From Anoxynatronum buryatiense (lineage in GTDB: Bacteria; Bacillota; Clostridia; Peptostreptococcales; Tindalliaceae), in NCBI RefSeq assembly GCF_900182905.1, contig NZ_FXUF01000006.1:1-64000 (forward strand): a stretch of 64,000 nt of DNA, in the 5' to 3' direction. Positions 25,515 through 34,465 of this stretch are shown one piece after another. A program made the position numbers and the translations under genes. Within the stretch, counting starts at the first letter, position 1, and each line of letters begins with the position of its first letter. The notes below the pieces were generated by a model. It did no database searches and was not told the origin of the DNA. It saw nothing but the letters and a program-made list of their open reading frames with translations.

Positions 25515-26942
25515 TTACTCTTTATGGGCCAGCATCATCTGGTGCTTCAGATCCCAGAGTTTCTTCGATAAATCCACCTTGTAAATCTGCGGTCGCTGCA
25601 AACGCTTATATTCCGGCCACAAACCGTCCAGTTCCCGGCGCACATTGGCCCGTACTTCCTGAACAGTGCGCCGCTCATACACCAGCTTGCCATTTAGGTA
25701 CAGCGGCTCCAGCAGTTCCCGCAAGGAATACCGGCGGAAGGTTTTGGTTTTCCAGGTGTAAATGGGGTGAAAAATAGTGAGTGGTTCGCTGGTGTCAATG
25801 GTTTCATCTGCCAGCATGATGAGATCTGCCAGGGCGAAGAGGCCGCTTTCGTCATAAATGCGGGTCACTTTTTTCAGCCCCGGGTTGGTGATTTTCTCCG
25901 GGTTATCGGAAATCTTGATTTTCGGCACCAGCGCACCGCTTTCGGCGGCGGCGGCCAGTTTATAGACGCCTCCCAGGGCAGGCCAGTTGCTGGAGGTGAT
26001 CAGGTTGGTACCCACCCCCCAGTGGGTGATCATGGCACCCTGCACCTTCAGCGAATCGATGGTGTCTTCATCCAGGTCACTGGAAGCGACGATGGCCGTA
26101 TTGGGGAAGCCAGCGTCGTCCAGCATGCGGCGGGCCACCTTGGAAAGATAGGCGATATCGCCGGAATCAATGCGGATGCCTTTGGGTTTGAAACCCTTTT
26201 CCTGAAGCTCCCGAAATACCGTGATGGCGTTGGGAATGCCGCTCTCAATGGTGTTAAAGGTATCCACCAACAGCAGGCAGTTTTCCGGGTAGCTGCTGGC
26301 GTAAGCCCGAAAAGCGTCCAGCTCTGTTTCGAATTTCTGTACCCAGCTGTGGGCGTGGGTGCCCACCACGGGAATGCCGTAAAGTTTCCCCGCCAGCACA
26401 TTGGAAGTGGAAACACAGCCGCCGATGTAAGCGGCCCGGGCGCCGTAAATGCCTGCATCCGGCCCCTGGGCCCGCCGCAGACCAAACTCAAACACCGGAT
26501 CACCCTGGGCGGCCTCGCAGATGCGGGCGGCTTTGGTGGCAATGAGAGACTGGAAATTGATAATATTTAAGAGGGCAGTTTCAATGAGCTGGGCCTGAAA
26601 GATGGAAGCTTTCACGCGAATCACCGGTTCGTGGGGAAACATGATGGTGCCTTCCGCCACCCCCCAGATATCACCGGTGAAGCGAAAAGCCCTTAGATGT
26701 TCCAGAAACACCTTGTCAAACCCCACCGACGCCAGATATTTCAGATCATCCTCTGTGAAAGAAAGGCCGTTGATATAGTCAATGAGGGACTCCATACCAG
26801 CCACAATGGTGAAACTGTTATGAAAAGGGTTTTTTCGGAAAAACAGGTCAAAAACCACCTCATCCTCATGAACGCCGCTTTCCAGATACCCTTTCATCAT
26901 GCTCAGCTGATAGTAATCCGTCATCATCGACAGGTTTCGCAT
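25515..26942 (-). CDS. pncB: Nicotinate phosphoribosyltransferase
   Basis: Makes nicotinate mononucleotide from nicotinate and PRPP in NAD salvage. The 475-residue protein begins with MMTDYYQLSMMKGYLESG, the standard PncB start, has FEFGLRRAQGPDAGI with the phosphorylated His-site region GTHAHSW, the phosphate-binding RIDSGDIAYLSK and GVGTNLITS. Length fits the long bacterial form. It faces metG divergently across about 200 bases. Confidence 0.95.
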   Translation of the reverse strand: MRNLSMMTDYYQLSMMKGYLESGVHEDEVVFDLFFRKNPFHNSFTIVAGMESLIDYINGLSFTEDDLKYLASVGFDKVFLEHLRAFRFTGDIWGVAEGTIMFPHEPVIRVKASIFQAQLIETALLNIINFQSLIATKAARICEAAQGDPVFEFGLRRAQGPDAGIYGARAAYIGGCVSTSNVLAGKLYGIPVVGTHAHSWVQKFETELDAFRAYASSYPENCLLLVDTFNTIESGIPNAITVFRELQEKGFKPKGIRIDSGDIAYLSKVARRMLDDAGFPNTAIVASSDLDEDTIDSLKVQGAMITHWGVGTNLITSSNWPALGGVYKLAAAAESGALVPKIKISDNPEKITNPGLKKVTRIYDESGLFALADLIMLADETIDTSEPLTIFHPIYTWKTKTFRRYSLRELLEPLYLNGKLVYERRTVQEVRANVRRELDGLWPEYKRLQRPQIYKVDLSKKLWDLKHQMMLAHKE

Positions 26943-27050
26943 GTCATCCGCTCTTTTCTGTGAATTTTACCCCATTGTATCATAAGTGGATGCCTGCCGC
27001 CAATGCAAGGCTCAAAAGCTGCTAAAAACCTTGCCCTGTGCGGCTTCCAC

Positions 27051-27079
27051 TTGACGATCACCCCGGGTTCAGATATAGT
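27051..27079 (+). promoter_or_regulatory. Promoter of metG
   Basis: TTGACG (27051-27056), 17-base spacer, TATAGT (27074-27079), 60 bases upstream of the metG ATG. No T-box leader elements were seen in this short leader. Confidence 0.75.
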
Positions 27080-27139
27080 ATAGTCTAAAGTGAACGAGCA
27101 ATGAAAGCGTTGTGAACGAGTAGCGAAGGAGGCAACAAG

Positions 27140-29149
27140 ATGACCAGCCAGCAAAAGGGCACATATTACGTGACCACCCCCATCTATTATCCCAGCGGCA
27201 AGCTGCATATCGGACATACCTACACCACCGTGGCGGCAGATGCCCTGGCCCGCTTTAAACGGGAAACCGGCCATGAGGTGATTTTTCTCACCGGCACCGA
27301 CGAGCACGGTCAAAAGATTCAGGCCAGTGCCAAAGCCAAGGGCATGGCTCCCAAGGAGTATCTGGACGGCATGGCGGCAGACATCAAAAAGATCTGGAAA
27401 AACATGGAAATCTCCTACGATATTTTCATTCGCACCACCGATGAACATCACAAAACAGCCGTGCAAAAGATTTTTCAAACCCTCTACGACAAAGGGGATA
27501 TTTACAAAGGCACCTACGAAGGCTGGTACTGCACCCCCTGCGAGTCTTTCTGGACAGAAACCCAGCTGGAAGAAGGCCACAAGTGCCCCGACTGCCACCG
27601 GGAAGCCCAGCTCACCCAGGAGGAAGCCTACTTCTTCAAGCTGTCCAAGTACCAGGACCGGCTGATTCAGTATTACGAAGATTTTCCTGAAATCTGTCTG
27701 CCTGCATCCCGCAAGAATGAAATGCTGAACAACTTCCTGAAGCCGGGGCTGGAAGACCTGTGCGTTTCCCGCACCAGCTTCGACTGGGGAATTCCCGTTC
27801 CCTTTGACGAAAAGCACGTGATCTACGTATGGCTGGACGCCCTTTCCAACTATATCACCGCCTTGGGCTGGGGTTCCCAGGAAAATCCGGAGCTGTACCA
27901 TAAGTTCTGGCCCGCCAACGTACATCTCATGGCCAAAGAAATCGTCCGGTTCCATACCATCATCTGGCCCATTATGCTCATGGCCCTTGAGCTGCCCCTG
28001 CCTAAAATGGTCTTTGGCCACGGATGGATCCTCTTTGGCGAAGATAAAATGTCCAAATCCAAGGGCAACATCATTTATCCCGAGCCCTTCATCGAGCGCT
28101 ACGGCATTGACGCCCTGAAATATTTCCTGCTGCGGGAGTTCACCTTCGGGCAGGATGGCAACTTCACCAACACCCTGTTCATCCAGCGATACAACGCCGA
28201 TCTGGCCAACGACCTGGGCAACCTGGTGAGCCGCACCGTGGCCATGATTCAGCAATATAATGAAGGCATTGTGCCGGCGGCTGATGAAAAAGCCCCTGTG
28301 GATGATGAACTGCGCACCATCGCACTGGGAGCCGCCGCCAAGGTGGAAACTGCCATCGATCATATGCAGTTTCACGAGGCCCTGGAAGAAATCTGGAAAA
28401 TTGTGCGCCGCTCCAACAAATACATCGACGAAACCACTCCCTGGGTACTGTCCAAAGACCCGGCCCAAAAGCCCCGGCTGGACACGGTGCTCAATCACCT
28501 GGCAGAATGCCTGCGCATCGTCAGTCTGCTGATTCGCCCCTTCATGGGCCACACCGCAGCCGAAATTCAGAAGCAGCTGGGCCTTGCCGATTCCGACACC
28601 ATCCTCACCTGGGAAGCCACCGGCACTTTCACCGGCATTCCCCAGGGAACCAAAGTGGATAAGGGCGCACCTCTTTTCAAGCGCCTTGACCTGGAGAAAG
28701 AAGCGGTGGACCTGGCTGCCGCCAATGACGCCTACGCCGTCAAACTGGCAGGAGGCACCAAGGCCGCAGACCAGAAAGCAGATCAAACAGCCCAAGAAGC
28801 TGCTCATGAAGAAGAGCCTGCTAAAGCAGAAATCACCATCGATGAGTTTGCCAAAATCGATCTGAAGGTGGCCAAAGTGCTGTCGGCAGAAAAGCATCCC
28901 AAGGCAGACCGCCTGCTGGTGCTGCAGCTGCAGGTGGGAGACGAAACCCGCCAGGTGGTTTCCGGCATTGCCCAGGCCTACACCCCCGAAAGTCTGGTGG
29001 GTAAAACCGTGATTTATCTGAAAAACCTGAAGCCCATCAAGCTCCGGGGTATTGAATCCCAGGGTATGATCATGGCGGCAGAAGATGAAAACGGTCTGGG
29101 ACTGCTCACTGTTGATAAAGCCATGACAGACGGTGCCAGCGTCAGCTGA
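27140..29149 (+). CDS. metG: Methionyl-tRNA synthetase
   Basis: Charges tRNA-Met. The 669-residue class I synthetase has the HIGH motif in KLHIGHTYTT, the zinc knuckle CTPCESF...CPDCHR, the KMSKS motif in DKMSKSKGN, an anticodon-binding helical domain and a C-terminal EMAP/Trbp111-like tRNA-binding domain (IDLKVAKVLSAEKHPKADRL). A Lys/Ala/Glu-rich linker precedes that last domain (residues 535-565). RBS AAGGAGG lies 9 bases upstream. A hairpin terminator follows, but tatD starts only 71 bases downstream. Confidence 0.96.
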   Translation: MTSQQKGTYYVTTPIYYPSGKLHIGHTYTTVAADALARFKRETGHEVIFLTGTDEHGQKIQASAKAKGMAPKEYLDGMAADIKKIWKNMEISYDIFIRTTDEHHKTAVQKIFQTLYDKGDIYKGTYEGWYCTPCESFWTETQLEEGHKCPDCHREAQLTQEEAYFFKLSKYQDRLIQYYEDFPEICLPASRKNEMLNNFLKPGLEDLCVSRTSFDWGIPVPFDEKHVIYVWLDALSNYITALGWGSQENPELYHKFWPANVHLMAKEIVRFHTIIWPIMLMALELPLPKMVFGHGWILFGEDKMSKSKGNIIYPEPFIERYGIDALKYFLLREFTFGQDGNFTNTLFIQRYNADLANDLGNLVSRTVAMIQQYNEGIVPAADEKAPVDDELRTIALGAAAKVETAIDHMQFHEALEEIWKIVRRSNKYIDETTPWVLSKDPAQKPRLDTVLNHLAECLRIVSLLIRPFMGHTAAEIQKQLGLADSDTILTWEATGTFTGIPQGTKVDKGAPLFKRLDLEKEAVDLAAANDAYAVKLAGGTKAADQKADQTAQEAAHEEEPAKAEITIDEFAKIDLKVAKVLSAEKHPKADRLLVLQLQVGDETRQVVSGIAQAYTPESLVGKTVIYLKNLKPIKLRGIESQGMIMAAEDENGLGLLTVDKAMTDGASVS

Positions 29150-29192
29150 GCCGTTAAAAGGGGAACCCTTCGTGGTTCCCCTTTTTAACGGC
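29150..29192 (+). terminator. Rho-independent terminator between metG and tatD
   Basis: GCCGTTAAAAGGGGAACC (29150-29167) pairs with GGTTCCCCTTTTTAACGGC (29174-29192) around a CTTCGT loop. The T-run lies within the descending arm. Confidence 0.75.
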
Positions 29193-29220
29193 ATGCGAAA
29201 TAACGAAGGAGGCAACACTC

Positions 29221-29991
29221 ATGTATTTTGACAGTCACGCCCATCTGGACGATAACAAATTCAGTGAAGACCTGACCGCCGTGCTTCAGCGGGCGAAAGA
29301 AGCCGGTGTCACCCACATTATCAACCCCGGTGCCGACATGGCCAGTTCCCAAAAGGCGGTGGCTTTGGCCGCCGGCCATGAGGGTCTCTATGCTGCTGTG
29401 GGCATTCACCCCCACGATGTGAAAAACATGCTTCCCCAGCACCTGGACCAGCTGGAAGCCCTCACCCGGGAACCGAAAGTGGTGGCCATCGGTGAAATCG
29501 GGTTGGATTATCATTACAATTTTTCGCCGCAGGAAGACCAGCAGCGCTGGTTCAAAGAACAGCTCCTGCTGGCCAGGCGTCTCCACCTGCCGGTGATCAT
29601 CCACGACCGGGAAGCCCACGGCGACGTGTTTGACCTCATTGAAGAAACGGGTGTGGCCGAAACCGGGTGCGTCATGCACTGTTTTTCCGGCAGTGTGGAA
29701 ATGGCCCGGGAATACGTGAAACGGGGGATTTACATCTCCCTGGCCGGTCCCATTACCTTTCACAACGCCCGTAAAACCAGAGAGGTGGCCGCAGAAATTC
29801 CCCTGGAATGGCTTCTCATCGAAACCGACTGCCCCTACCTGGCGCCGGTACCCCACCGGGGCCGCCGCAACGAACCCGCCTATGTACCCCGGGTGGCCGA
29901 TGCCATTGCAGCTGCCCAAAAAATCCCTGTGGAAGAGGTGGCCGCTCAAACCATGGCCAACACCAAAAAACTGTTTCGAATCGCAGAATAA
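29221..29991 (+). CDS. tatD: TatD family deoxyribonuclease
   Basis: Metal-dependent hydrolase of 256 residues with 3'-5' DNase activity known for the family. Metal ligands: HAHLDD at residues 6-11, Glu in GEIGLDYHYN, His in IIHDREAH, His in MHCFSG and Asp in ETDCPYLAP. Full length. In Firmicutes metG and tatD are commonly neighbours, as here. RBS AAGGAGG precedes it. Confidence 0.94.
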   Translation: MYFDSHAHLDDNKFSEDLTAVLQRAKEAGVTHIINPGADMASSQKAVALAAGHEGLYAAVGIHPHDVKNMLPQHLDQLEALTREPKVVAIGEIGLDYHYNFSPQEDQQRWFKEQLLLARRLHLPVIIHDREAHGDVFDLIEETGVAETGCVMHCFSGSVEMAREYVKRGIYISLAGPITFHNARKTREVAAEIPLEWLLIETDCPYLAPVPHRGRRNEPAYVPRVADAIAAAQKIPVEEVAAQTMANTKKLFRIAE

Positions 29992-29998
29992 GCAGGTA

Positions 29999-30023
29999 GA
30001 GCCGCCAAAAGCGGCTTTTTTTG
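29999..30023 (+). terminator. Rho-independent terminator after tatD
   Basis: AGCCGC, loop CAAAA, GCGGCT followed by seven T residues, beginning 8 bases after the tatD stop. Confidence 0.85.
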
Positions 30024-30127
30024 CGGTGCGTCGGCCATATGTCCTGTTCATGACTGCCGGGGTGAGGTATAATGCAATCAATCCCGGAAACAGAACCATC
30101 GGATGAAGGCGAGAGGAGCCGGCTGTC

Positions 30128-30826
30128 ATGAACAAACTGTGCCAACCCCAGGCCATTGAGCACTGGAATCGCCAATATCAACTGAACACCATCTTCCCCC
30201 CGGAAATCATGAAGGCTTTTGAACTCTTTGAAGCAGATGCCGGCGATTTGCTCTGTTGCCCCGGTGAAACCCTCAACCAGTTGATTTTGCTGGTGCAGGG
30301 AAAACTGAAAATTTACCGCACCCTGGAGAATGGCAAGCAGTTTCTCCTCCGCTTCAATAATCCCCTGGGAGTCATTGGAGACATGGAGGCCTTCTCCGAT
30401 TACGAAGTGCAGACATTTGTGGAAGTGGTGCAGCCCTCTCAGCTGCTCATGGTGCCCCAGAGCGCCGTGGCCGCCCATGGTTCGAATAACCCGCAGGTAC
30501 TGCGTTTTATCATTCGGCATCTAAGCCACAAGCTGTACACCATTTCCAATGCATCCAGTCTGAATCTCCTGTACCCCCTTGAAAACCGGTTGGCCAGTTA
30601 TCTGGTGTCCACCATTTCCACTGACGGCGGCTCCCGGTTTGCGGCTGAGATTAAAACCAGCAGCGTCACAGAAATCGCCCACCTGCTGGGTGCCAGTTAC
30701 CGCCACATGAACCGGGTGATTCGCCAGTTCGAAATGGAAGGGCTGGTGGAGCGTCAGGAGGGCAGTCTCATGGTGAAAAACCTGGAGCAGCTGCTGTTAT
30801 TGGCAAACGGCAACTTATACGAATGA
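30128..30826 (+). CDS. Crp/Fnr family transcriptional regulator
   Basis: 232 residues. Residues 15-130 form a cyclic-nucleotide-binding-like beta-roll (LLVQGKLKIYRTLENGKQFLLRF, LGVIGDMEAFSD), joined by a long dimer helix to a winged helix (TSSVTEIAHLLGASYRHMNRVIRQFEMEGLV). The pattern is like YeiL-type regulators. Two adjacent Cys (Cys-Cys near residue 44) and Cys5 are present, but the Fnr four-Cys cluster is not. TATAAT at 30068-30073 is the likely -10. Its target is not evident; the next gene codes for a small transporter. Confidence 0.85.
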   Translation: MNKLCQPQAIEHWNRQYQLNTIFPPEIMKAFELFEADAGDLLCCPGETLNQLILLVQGKLKIYRTLENGKQFLLRFNNPLGVIGDMEAFSDYEVQTFVEVVQPSQLLMVPQSAVAAHGSNNPQVLRFIIRHLSHKLYTISNASSLNLLYPLENRLASYLVSTISTDGGSRFAAEIKTSSVTEIAHLLGASYRHMNRVIRQFEMEGLVERQEGSLMVKNLEQLLLLANGNLYE

Positions 30827-30830
30827 ACAA

Positions 30831-30898
30831 TACAAATGAAGAATGAAGCAATACAAATCAAGAAGAAATCAATACGATTGAAGAACGAAGAAATGCGA
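30831..30898 (+). repeat. Three degenerate tandem units of about 22 bp
   Basis: Units of the form CAATACAAATGAAGAATGAAG, CAATACAAATCAAGAAGAAAT and CAATACGATTGAAGAACGAAG follow one another between the Crp/Fnr gene and the next gene. Similar decayed micro-repeats fill other spacers in this window. Confidence 0.6.
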
Positions 30899-30932
30899 GT
30901 ATATAAATATGGATTGAGTGAGGCGATTTTCA

Positions 30933-31358
30933 ATGGGAATTCTGTACGCCATTCTTGCAGGGCTTTTCATCAGCCTGCAAAGCGTGTTTAACACGCGTCT
31001 GGGTGAGAAAGTGGGGCTGTGGGAAACCACTGCCATCGTTCATGCCACAGGACTGCTGGTGGCCATGGCGATTCTGACCCGGGTTGGGTGGGGCGGGCTT
31101 TCCAATGCTTTTGAAGTCAACCGGGCCTATTTGCTGGGTGGTGCCTTTGGCGTGGTCATCGTGTATAGTGTGATGAACGGCATTGGCCGGCTGGGAGCAG
31201 CCCAGGCCACCACCATTATTCTCATGACGCAGTTATTGTCGGCACTGGCAATGGACACCTTCGGCCTGTTTGGCCTGGAGCAGGTGCCCCTCACCTGGAC
31301 AAAACCCGCCGGATTACTGGTGATACTTGCCGGTATTCTGATTTTTAAAATCGTATAA
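30933..31358 (+). CDS. DMT superfamily transporter, DUF606/YdcZ type
   Basis: 141 residues with four or five transmembrane helices, starting with ILYAILAGLFISLQSVFNTRLG, the typical DUF606 opening, and ending with LLVILAGILIFKIV. Members are small drug/metabolite-type transporters that often work as pairs; only one copy is present here. Start ATG 30933 follows GAGTGAGG. Substrate unknown. A strong terminator lies 38 bases downstream. Confidence 0.82.
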   Translation: MGILYAILAGLFISLQSVFNTRLGEKVGLWETTAIVHATGLLVAMAILTRVGWGGLSNAFEVNRAYLLGGAFGVVIVYSVMNGIGRLGAAQATTIILMTQLLSALAMDTFGLFGLEQVPLTWTKPAGLLVILAGILIFKIV

Positions 31359-31395
31359 AACGATGCAGCAACCTGACTATGCCAACTCCCCCCTC

Positions 31396-31451
31396 GCCAT
31401 TTTCCGGCGTGATCCCAATGCCAAGGGACGACACGGAAAATGGCTTTTTTT
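31396..31451 (+). terminator. Rho-independent terminator
   Basis: GCCATTTTCCG (31396-31406) pairs with CGGAAAATGGC (31434-31444), with an inner TCCC/GGGA pairing, followed by seven T. Confidence 0.85.
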
Positions 31452-31801
31452 CGCTCATCTGAAAAACTGACGCAGGCGGGAACGCGACATAGGGGAACAT
31501 TCTACGGCGGATTCCCCGGCCAGGGAATCCTTTTCTCCTATTCGGGCCATGAATCCTACTTATTAATGAGGCCAAAAAGCCGATAAATATACAAACATTG
31601 CAAACGAACCTTGCAAACAGGATCAAAAGCATCTATTTAGCCCAAATTCCGAAAATTTTCCAGGCATTGGACGATGTTGGGGGACCAAAAGTCCCATATT
31701 CATCGATTTTTCCCAGAAAATCTTCTGAAAGACAATGGCAATGGCAAATTAAAGGTATAATAAGAGCAGCAAAAGAGGATCAACGGACAGGAGGAAACCT
31801 C
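31452..31801. other. Long leader or intergenic region before the HD-GYP gene
   Basis: No gene. A second hairpin GGATTCCC-CGGCCA-GGGAATCC (31509-31530) followed by TTTTCT looks like another terminator or a leader structure. TATAAT at 31756-31761 is a plausible -10 for the next gene. I compared the region by eye with c-di-GMP riboswitch patterns and found no convincing match. Confidence 0.4.
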
Positions 31802-33118
31802 ATGGCGAACCCCATTTCTCAACCCCCCGAAAAGTATCAATCCATTACTGACCTCAACGAGCTGAAACCAGGGATGGTGATTGCGGAAGATATCGTGAAC
31901 CAGCGGGGAAATGTGCTGATTGCCTCAGGGTTTGTGGTGGAAGACACACGTAAGCTCATTCAGTTTCTAACCCTCCACAAGGTGGAAGGGCTGAAAGTAC
32001 GCCTGAAACCCACCCATACAGCCACATATCCGGCGGGCACCAATGGCAGCGCGCTGGCGGACCCAACCATAAAAACGGATGAACCTTCAGTTAAACAAGC
32101 GTCGCCGGCGAAGCCAGATCTTTCCGCCCCCAAAACCGCACCCGTCACCGCCCCCGATACGGCAACTGATACGGCAGAAGCCCCTCTCCCCCCAGTGACG
32201 TATGCCGACCCAGCAATCATTCAGGCAGAAGAAGAACGAAAAGTGCGCCAACGGCGCATCAAGGAAACAAAGGCTTTTCAGGACCGTTACTATGAACAGC
32301 GGGAGGCCATCAAAAGCGACTTTGAGAAGATCGTTCACGGCGATCCTGTCACCCGGGAAGAAATGGAAGACCGGGTGGTGGGCATTCTTAAAAGCTTTGA
32401 CAGCATTATCAATGTATTTCAGCTCATCGAGAGCATCAAAAAAGATGCCAGAGACCTTTTTGCCCACTATTACCACGTCACCCTTATCAGCCACTACATT
32501 GGCACCTGGCTCAACTTTACCCCCACACAAATGAAAGACCTGACACTCAGCGCCCTGCTCCACGATATTGGCAAGGAGCAAATTTCTCCCGAACTGATTC
32601 TAAAGCGCCACGATCTGAGCCATGATGAACAGCTGGAGTACCAGAAACATGTGGTGCTGGGCTATGAGTTGGTGAAAAAGTATGATTTCATCACCCATGA
32701 CATGATGCAGGCCATTCTGCTTCATCATGAACGCAGTGACGGCAGCGGGTATCCCCTTGGCTTAAAGCAGGATAAAATTCCGATTTTAGCCAGAGTTATT
32801 GCGGTGGCCGATGTATACAACTCATTGACCATGGCCAATGGGGTTGAAAAGCGCCGAACCCCCTTTGAGGCTGTTAAAATTCTTGAAAGTGAATATATGG
32901 ATAAACTGGACACCCGTATTCTCTATATTTTCCTGAACCGCATCGGCAATTGTTTTCTCGGTCAGGAAGTGAAGCTCAGTGACCAGCGAGTGGGTGAAAT
33001 CATTTTTGTGCCCCGCATTTATATATACCGTCCGATTGTTAAATTAAAGAATAACAATCAGTTGATTGATTTAAGTCGGCCAGAGAACAATAAGCTCTAC
33101 ATCCATTCATTTAGCTAG
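31802..33118 (+). CDS. HD-GYP domain protein, predicted c-di-GMP phosphodiesterase
   Basis: 438 residues. The N-terminal 70 residues are a DUF3391-like region (LKPGMVIAEDIVNQRGNVLIA), then a Pro/Ala/Thr-rich linker (about residues 75-140), then an HD-GYP domain with HYYHVTLISHYIG, LLHDIGKEQIS and HHERSDGSGYPLGL. All HD and GYP-motif residues are intact, so hydrolysis of c-di-GMP is expected. No receiver domain is attached. ATG 31802 follows ACAGGAGG. With the GGDEF-EAL protein at 48764 it gives two c-di-GMP enzymes in the window. Confidence 0.88.
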   Translation: MANPISQPPEKYQSITDLNELKPGMVIAEDIVNQRGNVLIASGFVVEDTRKLIQFLTLHKVEGLKVRLKPTHTATYPAGTNGSALADPTIKTDEPSVKQASPAKPDLSAPKTAPVTAPDTATDTAEAPLPPVTYADPAIIQAEEERKVRQRRIKETKAFQDRYYEQREAIKSDFEKIVHGDPVTREEMEDRVVGILKSFDSIINVFQLIESIKKDARDLFAHYYHVTLISHYIGTWLNFTPTQMKDLTLSALLHDIGKEQISPELILKRHDLSHDEQLEYQKHVVLGYELVKKYDFITHDMMQAILLHHERSDGSGYPLGLKQDKIPILARVIAVADVYNSLTMANGVEKRRTPFEAVKILESEYMDKLDTRILYIFLNRIGNCFLGQEVKLSDQRVGEIIFVPRIYIYRPIVKLKNNNQLIDLSRPENNKLYIHSFS

Positions 33119-33146
33119 ATCATAAAAAAGCCTTTGATTTTTTTGC

Positions 33147-33175
33147 TTGACAAAAACTGCGGACCGTACTAAAAT
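33147..33175 (+). promoter_or_regulatory. Promoter upstream of the YabE-like gene
   Basis: TTGACA (33147-33152), 17-base spacer, TAAAAT (33170-33175). The transcription start would fall at about 33182, inside the hairpin at 33180-33207. Confidence 0.7.
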
Positions 33176-33179
33176 TGAG

Positions 33180-33207
33180 GACGCTTTCAGAAAAGCGTCT
33201 TTTTTTC
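33180..33207 (+). terminator. Terminator hairpin overlapping the start of the next transcript
   Basis: GACGCTTT (33180-33187) pairs with AAAGCGTC (33192-33199), then eight T. It ends the HD-GYP transcript; because the downstream promoter starts inside it, the new transcript would not carry the full hairpin. Confidence 0.75.
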
Positions 33208-33401
33208 TGTTGTCCTGGCAAATTACTCAAACGACGATTCGATAAATACTTTCCGGAAGATGCGCGATTTAACAGATGAATTTCTGCCAAAATCCCGCAG
33301 AATCCCCTTGCCAGGAAAGACAGAATGCAAGCGGAAGTGTGCTGCCGTTCCGGGCAGACGCTCACCCCGGCTGCAGATTGTGAAGAATGAAGGAGGCACC
33401 A

Positions 33402-34415
33402 ATGAAGAAACAAATCGGGCTGTTGATTCCCATGATCATCGGGATGATGCTCATCACCGCCTTTGGGATTCCCCAGGATAAGACCGTGGTGATTGAAGCA
33501 GGCAGCGAACAGTTTACCTTAAAAACCCGCGTGGAAACCGTCCGGGAATTATTGGACGAAACCGACCTGATTTTGGCAGAATACGATTACGTAACGCCAG
33601 GCCCCGAGGACATGATCGAAAACGGCATGACCATCACCATCCGGTCGGCCACTCCGGTGTGGCTTCAGGCAGACGGCGCAGAAGAACGACTGATGACCAC
33701 CGAAAATACCGTTCAGGGGCTGCTGCAGTCAGCAGGCATTCAACTGGGAGAGTATGACCAGGTGGAACCCGCCATGATGACGCTGCTGAAACCCGAAACC
33801 CGGGTAGTTGTCACCCGGGTTCAAAAAGAGTATTATTATGAGACGGTGGAAATTCCGCCCCAGCAGATCACCCGGTTTACAGACGCACTACCGGTGGACG
33901 AAACCCGTCTGGTACAGGAAGGCGAAGCCGGGCTCACCCTTGCCCGCCGGGCCCGCATCACCAAAGACGGCCAGCCGGCGGGAGAAGAGCTGGTGAGCAC
34001 CGAGGTGCTCCGGCCGGCGATGGATCATGTGGAAGAGCAGGGCAGAGAACGCTTGTTAATCACAGGTGACGGTGACCTGATTCGCTATAAGGAAGTATAC
34101 ACCATGACCGCCACCGCCTACGACGCCGGCTATTACAGCACCGGCAAAAATCCGGGTGACCCAGGCTATGGCATTACCCGCAGCGGAACCCGGGTGCGCC
34201 CGGGCGTGGTGGCTGTTGACCCCCGGGTGATTCCCCTTGGCAGTACCCTGTATGTGGAATCCCTTGGCCGCAGTTCCAGTTATGGCGTCTCTTATGCAGA
34301 AGACACCGGTGGCGCCATTCGGGGCAACCGCATCGATTTATACTATGAAAGCCGCAGCGAAGCCCTGCGATTCGGCCGCCAGTCGGTACGGGTCTACGTG
34401 CTGGAAGATGAATAA
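33402..34415 (+). CDS. YabE-like cell-wall protein (DUF348-G5-3D)
   Basis: 337 residues. One N-terminal hydrophobic segment (residues 5-23) serves as signal or anchor. Two DUF348 ubiquitin-like repeats follow (each with VRELLDETDL- or VQGLLQSAGI-like helices), then a G5 domain, then a C-terminal 3D domain (MTATAYDAGYYSTGKNPGDP, VVAVDPRVIPLGSTLYVE, ending with GNRIDLYY) with three Asp residues of the double-psi barrel lytic domain. This architecture matches B. subtilis YabE and Rpf/Sps-like murein hydrolases. As in Firmicutes generally it precedes rsmA, but the rnmV gene normally between them is absent. ATG 33402 follows AAGGAGG. Confidence 0.9.
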   Translation: MKKQIGLLIPMIIGMMLITAFGIPQDKTVVIEAGSEQFTLKTRVETVRELLDETDLILAEYDYVTPGPEDMIENGMTITIRSATPVWLQADGAEERLMTTENTVQGLLQSAGIQLGEYDQVEPAMMTLLKPETRVVVTRVQKEYYYETVEIPPQQITRFTDALPVDETRLVQEGEAGLTLARRARITKDGQPAGEELVSTEVLRPAMDHVEEQGRERLLITGDGDLIRYKEVYTMTATAYDAGYYSTGKNPGDPGYGITRSGTRVRPGVVAVDPRVIPLGSTLYVESLGRSSSYGVSYAEDTGGAIRGNRIDLYYESRSEALRFGRQSVRVYVLEDE

Positions 34416-34465
34416 GGCTGAATAAGCAATAAGACTGGACGAGGAACAAGAAAGCAGGTGGCCAC

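Noticed and set aside
25767-26570. 267-codon frame antisense to pncB
   Set aside because: pncB is clear and full length on the other strand.
26943-27139. T-box leader for metG
   Set aside because: The leader is only about 50 bases and lacks the T-box sequence.
26924-29218. 764-codon open frame antisense to metG
   Set aside because: metG on the plus strand has every synthetase motif; the antisense frame is Gly/His/Phe-rich without domain logic, a shadow of GC-biased codons.
31452-31801. Possible c-di-GMP riboswitch ahead of the HD-GYP gene
   Set aside because: The conserved core patterns of both known classes are not found; only hairpins are visible.
33208-33401. Possible ydaO-type (c-di-AMP) riboswitch upstream of the YabE-like gene
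   Set aside because: Expected context, but the conserved core segments could not be matched by eye.
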